From Bacteroidota bacterium (GTDB taxonomy: Bacteria; Bacteroidota; Bacteroidia; Bacteroidales; P3): a stretch of DNA of 14,151 nt. The translations under genes and the position numbers were made by a program. The notes under the pieces were generated by a model. It saw only the letters and a program-made list of their open reading frames with translations. It was not told the origin of the DNA and searched no databases. The stretch spans positions 1 to 14,151 of the forward strand of contig JAUNWC010000009.1 in the NCBI GenBank assembly GCA_030540495.1. Direction: 5' to 3'. Every line of letters starts with the position of its first letter. The first letter of the stretch is position 1. Positions 8,361 to 14,151 of the stretch are shown here, in pieces.

Positions 8361-9362
8361 ATGAAAAAATGCTATGTATTTATGTTGCTTTTGGCGGTGT
8401 TGTTTTCTGCCTGCAAACATAAACCCACAAAGGAAGATGAACTAACACAAGGTAAGCCCTCCTCAGGAGGAAAAACTTTGGAAATGCTATTGGTCATCCC
8501 CGACTCTTTATACACCAAATCCCTTAAAGATTCCATAGGAAATATTTTTGAAAAGGCACAAGAAGGTTTGCCACAAAAGGAGCCATATTTTGATTTGGTA
8601 CAACTTTCTTTTGGACAATATTACAATTCAGAGATGTTTAAAAAACATCGTAATGTTTTGATAATAAACAAACAAGCAGGAAATAATAATACCATACGCC
8701 AAGCCATAAACAAAACAGTTTATCCTCAGGCTATTTTTGAGATAAAGGTAGATAATTTGGACAGTCTTTATTCTATACTTAATTCCTATGCTAATACAAT
8801 AAAGCATCAGTTTAGAAAGAACGAGCATATTAGGATTTACAATGCTTTTAAGCGAGATGAGAATACTGATATAACCGAGCAAATAAAGAAAATGTTTAAC
8901 TTTTCCCTTACGTTTTCCTCTGACTTCTATCTTGCCAAGAAGACGGATAATTTTCTTTGGCTGAGAAAAGAAACTCAAAAAGAGAGTTTTAATGTAATGA
9001 TTTACAAGAAGCCGTTTTCCTCCAATGATTTGTTTTTGGAGAAAAAAGTTGTAGACCTTAGAGATTCTTTGGGCAGGGCTTTTATTCCGGGCAGTGTAAA
9101 AGACTCTTATATGGGAACGGAGTTGAGAACCGAATTGTTTGTAGATACCATTAAGGTTGGCGATTATGTTATGATAGAAACAAGGGGGCTTTGGCGTTTG
9201 TTTGGTGATTTTATGGGAGGTCCTTTCCTTAACTATGTTTTTAGAAACGAGACTACCAATGAGTTTGTTATGATAGATTGTTTTTTATACAATCCTAACA
9301 AACCCAAAAGAGATTACCTAATGCAGTTAGAAAGCATAGTTTATAGCATAAAGAAAAAATAG
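8361..9362 (+). CDS. DUF4837 family lipoprotein of unknown function
   Basis: Probable outer-envelope lipoprotein of the Bacteroidetes DUF4837 family; no molecular function is known to me. With this start it has 333 residues: a KK start, a hydrophobic core and the lipobox LFSAC, with the lipidated Cys at residue 18. An in-frame ATG at 8349 would add MLFY in front of the positive residues and leave a leader of only about 10 nt, so 8361 is preferred. Family-like stretches include LPQKEPYFDLVQLSFGQY followed by RNVLIINK in the first half, and GLWRLFGDFMGGPFLNYVF followed by the FVMIDCFLYNP strand near the C terminus. The middle part is rich in charged residues. It is the first gene behind the operon promoter, and mce follows after 36 nt. 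The link to propionate metabolism is positional only. Confidence 0.85.
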   Translation: MKKCYVFMLLLAVLFSACKHKPTKEDELTQGKPSSGGKTLEMLLVIPDSLYTKSLKDSIGNIFEKAQEGLPQKEPYFDLVQLSFGQYYNSEMFKKHRNVLIINKQAGNNNTIRQAINKTVYPQAIFEIKVDNLDSLYSILNSYANTIKHQFRKNEHIRIYNAFKRDENTDITEQIKKMFNFSLTFSSDFYLAKKTDNFLWLRKETQKESFNVMIYKKPFSSNDLFLEKKVVDLRDSLGRAFIPGSVKDSYMGTELRTELFVDTIKVGDYVMIETRGLWRLFGDFMGGPFLNYVFRNETTNEFVMIDCFLYNPNKPKRDYLMQLESIVYSIKKK

Positions 9363-9398
9363 TATAAAAATATATTAACAATTTAAAAGTAAAAATTT

Positions 9399-9800
9399 AT
9401 GACACCTTCAAAAATTGAACACATCGGTATTGCGGTTGCTAATTTGGATGAGGCAATAAAATACTGGGAAAACGTAATGGGTTTGAAATGCTATAATATA
9501 GAAGAAGTAGCAGACCAAAAAGTAAGAACAGCGTTTTTTAAAATTGGCGAAGTAAAAATAGAACTTTTGGAACCAACAAGTGAGGATAGCACCATAGCAA
9601 AATTTATTGCCAACAAAGGACAAGGAGTGCATCATGTGGCTTTTAAAATGGAAGATACCAATCAAGCACTCACAGAGGCAGAAGAAAAAGGCGTGCGTCT
9701 TATAGACAAGCAAGCAAGAAAGGGTGCAGAGAATCTAAACATAGGTTTCCTTCATCCAAAATCAACTTTGGGTGTTTTGACAGAATTTTGTTGTGAATAA
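9399..9800 (+). CDS. mce: Methylmalonyl-CoA epimerase
   Basis: Interconverts (R)- and (S)-methylmalonyl-CoA, linking the B12-dependent mutase to the decarboxylase encoded downstream. The 133 residues form a single vicinal-oxygen-chelate (glyoxalase-fold) protein of usual length, with two beta-alpha-beta-beta-beta modules. Likely metal ligands are His8 (EHIGIAV), the histidine pair His78-His79 (GVHHVAF) and Glu129 (GVLTEF), consistent with the His/Gln/His/Glu site known in the family. VADQKVRTAFFKIGEVKIEL and LHPKSTLGVLTEF are the family's most conserved stretches. The protein is cytosolic. Its position between the DUF4837 gene and the carboxyltransferase gene separates it from generic glyoxalases. 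Confidence 0.95.
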   Translation: MTPSKIEHIGIAVANLDEAIKYWENVMGLKCYNIEEVADQKVRTAFFKIGEVKIELLEPTSEDSTIAKFIANKGQGVHHVAFKMEDTNQALTEAEEKGVRLIDKQARKGAENLNIGFLHPKSTLGVLTEFCCE

Positions 9801-9832
9801 ATAGTTGTGTAGAATATATAAAATACAGAGAT

Positions 9833-11392
9833 ATGGCTTTTGAAGAAAAAATAAAACAGTTATTAGACCTTAGGGCTCAGGCAAGACTTGGCGGTGGGCA
9901 AAAGGGTATAGATAAGCAACATTCCAAAGGCAAACTTACTGCAAGAGAACGTATAGATTTGCTTTTGGACGAAGGAAGTTTTGAGGAGTTTGATATGTTT
10001 GTAACCCATCGTTGCACCAACTTTGGAATGGAGAAAAAAGAGATTCTTACCGATGGTGTTGTTACTGGATATGGAACCATAGATGGACGTTTGGTTTATG
10101 TGTTTTCACAAGACTTCACTGCATACGGAGGCTCTTTGAGTGAAACCTTTGCAAAGAAGATTTGCAAGGTTATGGACCAAGCCATGAAAGTAGGTGCTCC
10201 TGTTATAGGTCTAAACGACTCTGGTGGCGCAAGAATACAAGAGGGGGTTAATTCTCTTGCAGGTTATGCTGAAATATTTGAAAGAAATATTCTTGCCTCA
10301 GGAGTTGTGCCTCAGATTTCTGCTGTATTTGGTCCTTGTGCTGGAGGTGCGGTTTATTCTCCTGCTTTGACAGACTTTATTCTTATGAGTAAGGAAAATT
10401 CTTATATGTTTGTTACTGGACCAAAGGTAGTAAAGACCGTTACGGGCGAGGATGTAACTGATGCCAATCTTGGAGGAGCAATGGTGCATGCTACAAAGAG
10501 TGGAGTTGCTCATTTTGTTTCGGACACTGAGCAAGAAGGAATACAAATGATAAGAAAACTTGTTTCCTACATACCTTCCAACAATTTGGAAGAAGCACCT
10601 TTGATTAATTGCACCGACCCTATAGACAGATTGGAAGATAGTCTTAATTCCATTATGCCTGATAACCCTAATAAGCCATACGATGTAAAAGACGTTATTA
10701 CTGCCATAGTAGATAATGGAGAGTTTTTTGAAGTACATGAAAAATATGCTCAAAACATAGTTGTTGGTTTTGCTCGTTTCAATGGTGCAAGTGTGGGTAT
10801 TGTGGCTAACCAACCTAAATATATGGCTGGAGTATTGGATATTAATTCATCAAGAAAAGGTGCAAGATTTGTTCGCTTCTGCGATGCTTTCAATATTCCT
10901 ATTGTAACCTTAGTTGATGTGCCGGGCTTTCTTTGTGGAACAGGACAAGAGTACAATGGAATTATAACCAATGGTGCCAAACTTTTGTTTGCATACGGAG
11001 AGGCTACTGTGCCAAAAGTTACCGTAACTTTGAGAAAATCATATGGAGGAGCACACGATGTTATGTCCTCTAAACAACTTAGAGGAGATATCAATTATGC
11101 TTGGCCTACCGCACAGGTGGCAGTTATGGGAGCCTCAGGTGCAGCCGCTATTCTTTATGGTAGTGAGTTGAAAACAATGACAGACGAGCAAGAAAAAGCC
11201 AAATTTTTGGCACAAAAGGAACAAGAGTACAACGATAAGTTTGCCAATCCTTACAACGCTGCAAAATATGGTTATATAGACGATGTTATAGAGCCAAGAA
11301 ATACTCGTTTTCGTGTAATTAGAGCCTTGCAAGCCTTAGCAACCAAAAAGGATAGCAACCCTATGAAAAAACATGATAATATTCCTTTATAA
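9833..11392 (+). CDS. mmdA: Methylmalonyl-CoA decarboxylase alpha subunit (biotin-dependent carboxyltransferase)
   Basis: Carboxyltransferase that moves the carboxyl group of methylmalonyl-CoA onto biotin, giving propionyl-CoA. The 519 residues match the PccB/MmdA family. It contains two crotonase-like halves. The N-terminal oxyanion site is the GGARIQEG stretch (about 131-138) with CAGGAVYSPALTDF (G171-G172). The C-terminal one is VPGFLCGTGQEYNG with SYGGAHDVMSSK (G405-G406-A407). The N terminus HSKGKLTARERIDLLLDEGSFEE is typical. It is cytosolic and binds the membrane subunits. The family also includes the propionyl-CoA carboxylase beta subunit. The choice of decarboxylase rests on the neighbours: epimerase before, and OadG, biotin carrier and OadB after, with no biotin carboxylase gene. 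Glutaconyl-CoA decarboxylase is a less likely alternative, given mce. Confidence 0.94.
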   Translation: MAFEEKIKQLLDLRAQARLGGGQKGIDKQHSKGKLTARERIDLLLDEGSFEEFDMFVTHRCTNFGMEKKEILTDGVVTGYGTIDGRLVYVFSQDFTAYGGSLSETFAKKICKVMDQAMKVGAPVIGLNDSGGARIQEGVNSLAGYAEIFERNILASGVVPQISAVFGPCAGGAVYSPALTDFILMSKENSYMFVTGPKVVKTVTGEDVTDANLGGAMVHATKSGVAHFVSDTEQEGIQMIRKLVSYIPSNNLEEAPLINCTDPIDRLEDSLNSIMPDNPNKPYDVKDVITAIVDNGEFFEVHEKYAQNIVVGFARFNGASVGIVANQPKYMAGVLDINSSRKGARFVRFCDAFNIPIVTLVDVPGFLCGTGQEYNGIITNGAKLLFAYGEATVPKVTVTLRKSYGGAHDVMSSKQLRGDINYAWPTAQVAVMGASGAAAILYGSELKTMTDEQEKAKFLAQKEQEYNDKFANPYNAAKYGYIDDVIEPRNTRFRVIRALQALATKKDSNPMKKHDNIPL

Positions 11393-11407
11393 AAAACATA
11401 TAAGTCA

Positions 11408-12388
11408 ATGAAAAAGAATACACAAAAGTTTTTCCTTGCCTTTGTTTTAATGGTGTTTATGGGTTTTGTTTCCTTTGCACAAGATACCAACATTGAGGAA
11501 TCTTGCAACAAAGAGCAAGAAAGCAATGCTTTTGAAGACCCATTGATACCACAAACTTTTGCAGTGGATTCCAAAACTCAACAGATGGTAGTGATAGACA
11601 CTCCTGAGAATACCATAGCCATATTGTCTCGTACTGCCAATAGTTATGAGATTACAAGTACTTTTTTGATAGATAAGCAAGTCGGCAGACATGATGTACA
11701 ATTCATATACAAGCCAAAGAGTGTTGCCTTGTATGATAATAATATAGTTTTTCTTGCCTCCAATAGAGACTCTTCTTATATAGGAGTTTTGGATATGCAA
11801 GGCAATATTATCAAAATGTCCAATAAGTTTGCCGGAGCGGCCTCTGCCTTTTCATTTGATAAAATTAATAAACGTTTGTATGTGGCTGGGCTTAATCCTT
11901 CGGGCTTCAATGTTTTTGCAATAGATGTTTCTAAGGGATTTAAGCATTTTAATATAGATACTCTGTCCACCAATGAGGCAAGTTATAAAATATATAAAAT
12001 ACCAAGAAAAGCAGAGCAAATACAAGAGCACGACCCTTATGGTTTGGGCTTAACTATGATAGCAATGTGTACGGTGTTTTTTGCCCTAATAATTATTTCT
12101 ATTATACTTATGGGCTTTGCAAAAACTCTTATGAAAATTCAGTCAAGAAAGAAAAATAAGAGCGTTGCTGTCAAAGAGGTTGTAGCAAATACTTCTCAAA
12201 CAGAGGAAAAAGATAAGAAAAAGTATATAAGTGGAGATGAATTTGCCGCTATTGCCGCTGCAATATATATGTATAACGAAGAGTTGCACGATGAGGAAAA
12301 TACTATACTTACCATTACAGAGGTAAATAGAAGATATTCTCCTTGGAGTAGCAAAATGTATAATATGAACGTTTATAGAAGACAATAA
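11408..12388 (+). CDS. oadG: OadG-type gamma subunit with a large N-terminal beta-propeller-like extracytoplasmic domain
   Basis: Membrane anchor of the sodium-pumping decarboxylase. It has 326 residues, against roughly 80-100 for a classical OadG. A signal peptide covers about residues 1-24 (cut near VSFA). Residues about 25-208 form an extracytoplasmic region with at least three similar units, around 54-90, 104-138 and 145-180. Each resembles a beta-propeller blade, for example VALYDNNIVFLASN and KRLYVAGLNPSGFNVFAID. One transmembrane helix follows, about 211-240 (GLGLTMIAMCTVFFALIIIS), then a Lys-rich cytosolic tail. The tail ends with EFAAIAAAIYMY and YSPWSSKMYNMNVYRR, both characteristic of Bacteroidetes OadG proteins. 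The N-terminal domain may stabilise the complex or bind an envelope partner; that is inference. The next gene follows after 15 nt. Confidence 0.85.
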   Translation: MKKNTQKFFLAFVLMVFMGFVSFAQDTNIEESCNKEQESNAFEDPLIPQTFAVDSKTQQMVVIDTPENTIAILSRTANSYEITSTFLIDKQVGRHDVQFIYKPKSVALYDNNIVFLASNRDSSYIGVLDMQGNIIKMSNKFAGAASAFSFDKINKRLYVAGLNPSGFNVFAIDVSKGFKHFNIDTLSTNEASYKIYKIPRKAEQIQEHDPYGLGLTMIAMCTVFFALIIISIILMGFAKTLMKIQSRKKNKSVAVKEVVANTSQTEEKDKKKYISGDEFAAIAAAIYMYNEELHDEENTILTITEVNRRYSPWSSKMYNMNVYRRQ

Positions 12389-12403
12389 AACAAAGACAAA
12401 GAA

Positions 12404-12847
12404 ATGAAAAGTTATAAATTCAAAATACACGGTACAAATTATTCTGTTGATATAAAAAGTGTTGAGGGACAAACCATAGAATTGGAACTTAACGGCACGC
12501 CTTATCAGGTAGAAGTAGATAAGGAAATAAAACAGACGCCTAAGAAAGTTGTTTTGGCTAATCGTCAGGCCTCTCCGTCTCAATCAGTAGCACAAACAAC
12601 CGAAAAAGTTACTCCTAAACATACTTCGGGTGGTGCCAATAGTATCAAATCGCCTCTTCCTGGTACTATATTGGATGTTTTTGTCAATGTGGGAGATACC
12701 GTAAAAGTAGGGCAAAAACTTATGCTTTTGGAAGCCATGAAGATGGAAAATCAAATAGATGCCGATAGAGATGGCGTTATCAAATCCATAGGAGTAAGAA
12801 AGGGCGATGTTATTATGGAAGGTGATGTTTTGGTAACAATAGAGTAG
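12404..12847 (+). CDS. mmdC: Biotin carboxyl carrier subunit of methylmalonyl-CoA decarboxylase
   Basis: Mobile carrier that takes the carboxyl group from the MmdA carboxyltransferase to the membrane beta subunit. It has 147 residues in three parts. The N-terminal segment (about 1-45, with YKFKIHGTNYSVDI) is typical of gamma/biotin subunits of decarboxylases. A Pro/Gln/Ser/Thr-rich flexible linker spans about 46-78. A biotinyl domain follows from about residue 79. The biotin site is EAMKM, with Lys113 as the modified residue; SPLPGTI and the C-terminal MEGDVLVTIE frame the domain as usual. It lies 15 nt after oadG and 16 nt before the beta subunit. Its modification needs a biotin ligase (BirA) encoded elsewhere. 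Confidence 0.95.
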   Translation: MKSYKFKIHGTNYSVDIKSVEGQTIELELNGTPYQVEVDKEIKQTPKKVVLANRQASPSQSVAQTTEKVTPKHTSGGANSIKSPLPGTILDVFVNVGDTVKVGQKLMLLEAMKMENQIDADRDGVIKSIGVRKGDVIMEGDVLVTIE

Positions 12848-12853
12848 AGGAGG
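12847..12853 (+). promoter_or_regulatory. Shine-Dalgarno-like site before the beta-subunit gene
   Basis: GAGGAGG ends 10 nt before the ATG at 12864 and overlaps the last base of the mmdC stop codon. The other gene starts in this window show A-rich leaders without such a site. It therefore favours 12864 as the start of the beta subunit, although Bacteroidetes ribosomes use such sites little. Confidence 0.45.
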
Positions 12854-12863
12854 AAATAGAGTT

Positions 12864-14060
12864 ATGTTATCACTATTTGTAAGTTTAACAGCGGCTACGG
12901 GAGAGAAGATGGGCTTTTTGGACTTTGTTTCTTCTCAACTTACGCAATTTTTTCACTATACTTCTTTTGCAAACTTTGAGATAGGACACCTTATAATGAT
13001 ACTTATAGGTTGTTTTTTCATAACGCTTGCAATAACCAAAGAATACGAGCCTATGCTTTTGATACCTATAGGTTTTGGTATGTTAATAGGTAATATTCCT
13101 TTCTTTCCAGGACTAAAAATTGGTATATACGAAACGGGGTCAGTCCTAAATATCCTTTACCATGGAGTGCAAAATGGTTGGTATCCTCCTTTGATATTCC
13201 TTGGCATAGGTGCTATGACGGACTTTTCTGCTTTATTAAGCAATCCTAAGTTGATGCTTTTGGGAGCGGCTGCTCAGTTCGGTATTTTTGGAGCCTATAT
13301 GGCAGCCCTTGCACTTGGGTTTTTGCCAAACGAGGCAGGTGCAATAGGTATTATTGGAGGAGCGGATGGACCTACTGCCATATTTATTTCCTCACAACTT
13401 GCACCAGAATTGATGGGAGCGATAGCCGTTTCGGCTTATTCTTATATGGCACTTGTTCCCGTTATTCAACCTCCTATTATGCGAGCATTGACAACACAAA
13501 AAGAACGTTTGATAAGAATGAAACCTCCGCGTCAGGTTTCCAAAACCGAAAAAGTTGTTTTCCCTATCATTGGACTTCTTCTTACTTGTACCATAGTACC
13601 GTCGGGTATTCCTCTTTTGGGTATGTTGTTTTTTGGCAATTTGCTAAAAGAAAGTGGGGTTACCAAACGATTGGCAAATACTGCTTCTAATGCTATTATA
13701 GATATCTGCACCATATTAATAGGTCTTACTGTTGGTTGCTCCACTCAGGCAACAACTTTCCTTACAGGCAAAAGTGTTGGTATATTTGCCTTAGGTGCAT
13801 TTTCTTTTATCATAGCAACTACCGTTGGAGTTTTGTTTGCTAAGATAATGAACCTATTTCTAAAGGAGGGCAATAAGATAAATCCTCTTATTGGTAATTC
13901 TGGCGTTAGTGCAGTACCCGATGCGGCGAGAGTAAGTAATAACGTAGGTTTGGAATACGACAAAAAGAACTATCTACTAATGCACGCTATGGGACCAAAT
14001 GTAGCGGGTGTTATTGGTTCAGCAGTTGCAGCCGGCATTCTACTTGCATTCCTAAAATAA
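12864..14060 (+). CDS. mmdB: Sodium-translocating decarboxylase beta subunit (OadB/MmdB)
   Basis: Polytopic inner-membrane subunit that decarboxylates carboxybiotin and uses the energy to export Na+. It has 398 residues, slightly longer than usual at the N terminus. Hydrophobic segments span the whole protein. The highly conserved GGADGPTAIF, with Asp168, corresponds to the catalytic and Na+-binding aspartate region of the family. Also present are VIQPPIMRALTTQKERLIRMK, the GNSGVSAVPDAARVS stretch and the final HAMGPNVAGVIGSAVAAG. An alternative ATG at 12909 (residue 16) gives MGFLDFVSSQL, which is closer to the N termini I remember for Bacteroides homologues. The ATG at 12864 has the stronger ribosome-site-like leader and is used here. 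It is the last gene of the operon, followed by a terminator. Confidence 0.95.
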   Translation: MLSLFVSLTAATGEKMGFLDFVSSQLTQFFHYTSFANFEIGHLIMILIGCFFITLAITKEYEPMLLIPIGFGMLIGNIPFFPGLKIGIYETGSVLNILYHGVQNGWYPPLIFLGIGAMTDFSALLSNPKLMLLGAAAQFGIFGAYMAALALGFLPNEAGAIGIIGGADGPTAIFISSQLAPELMGAIAVSAYSYMALVPVIQPPIMRALTTQKERLIRMKPPRQVSKTEKVVFPIIGLLLTCTIVPSGIPLLGMLFFGNLLKESGVTKRLANTASNAIIDICTILIGLTVGCSTQATTFLTGKSVGIFALGAFSFIIATTVGVLFAKIMNLFLKEGNKINPLIGNSGVSAVPDAARVSNNVGLEYDKKNYLLMHAMGPNVAGVIGSAVAAGILLAFLK

Positions 14061-14073
14061 TAAATAGTTTTTA

Positions 14074-14151
14074 TAGGTTATAATATGTTGGAGGCTTTAG
14101 CCTCCTTTTTTAGGTTAGCATAGGTTGGAGGCAAAAGCCTCCTTATAGGTT
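14074..14151 (+). repeat. Tandem palindromic repeat with short flanking direct repeats
   Basis: Two copies of GTTGGAGGC-N4-GCCTCCTT lie 37 nt apart, with stems at 14090-14105 and 14127-14142; the four-base loops differ (TTTA and AAAA). The stem arms are identical. AGGTT occurs four times around them, near 14075, 14113, 14123 and 14147. The second hairpin is followed by TTAT instead of a T-run. The array reaches the right edge, so further copies may lie outside. It could be a doubled terminator or the edge of a dispersed palindromic repeat family. Confidence 0.6.
14090..14111 (+). terminator. Intrinsic terminator of the decarboxylase operon
   Basis: GGAGGC (14090-14095), loop TTTA and GCCTCC (14100-14105) form a perfect six-base-pair G+C-rich hairpin followed by six T's. 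It lies 29 nt after the beta-subunit stop codon. The hairpin is also the first of two near-identical copies (see the repeat entry). Confidence 0.85.

Noticed and set aside
9363..9398. Possible separate promoter before mce
   Set aside because: The AT-rich gap has no TAnnTTTG element with a TTTG box at suitable spacing, so read-through from the upstream promoter is more likely.
10298..10813. Reverse-strand open frame of 171 residues inside mmdA
   Set aside because: Shadow of a highly conserved gene; low-complexity residues and no recognisable motif or leader.

Overview
The window reads as a chromosomal segment of an AT-rich, propionate-forming member of the Bacteroidota, most likely Bacteroidales. 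Several signs point the same way. Most start codons lack a Shine-Dalgarno sequence. Two intergenic regions carry Bacteroidetes-type promoter elements (TAnnTTTG, one with a TTTG box 19 nt upstream). A DUF4837 lipoprotein is present. The order epimerase, carboxyltransferase, OadG, biotin carrier, OadB is, from memory, that of the Bacteroides methylmalonyl-CoA decarboxylase operon. All genes are on the + strand. There are no mobile elements, tRNAs, rRNAs or CRISPR arrays that I can see.

Region 1 (1-6200) is a tripartite RND efflux operon. The window opens in the C-terminal end of a probable TetR-family repressor. It is followed 19 nt later by a TolC-like outer membrane factor, a lipoprotein membrane-fusion adaptor and a 1049-residue RND permease. 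The last gene encodes a 96-residue cytosolic protein with a PII-like fold pattern, and its start codon overlaps the permease stop codon by one base. The operon ends in a small hairpin and then a strong intrinsic terminator.

Region 2 (6200-8271) is glmS alone, with its own promoter and a strong 16-bp-stem terminator. It makes glucosamine-6-phosphate for peptidoglycan and lipopolysaccharide.

Region 3 (8300-14151) is one operon behind a well-formed promoter: a DUF4837 lipoprotein of unknown role, methylmalonyl-CoA epimerase, and four subunits of a sodium-pumping biotin-dependent decarboxylase. The epimerase interconverts the methylmalonyl-CoA isomers formed after the B12 mutase. The carboxyltransferase moves the carboxyl group to biotin on the carrier protein, and the membrane beta subunit releases CO2 while exporting Na+. 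OadG anchors the complex. No biotin carboxylase gene is present, which favours a decarboxylase over an ATP-dependent carboxylase.

I do not see a wholly new system. The most unusual items are the OadG protein, which carries a roughly 185-residue beta-propeller-like extracytoplasmic domain, the PII-like protein coupled to the RND pump, and a tandem pair of perfect hairpins with flanking short repeats at the right edge.
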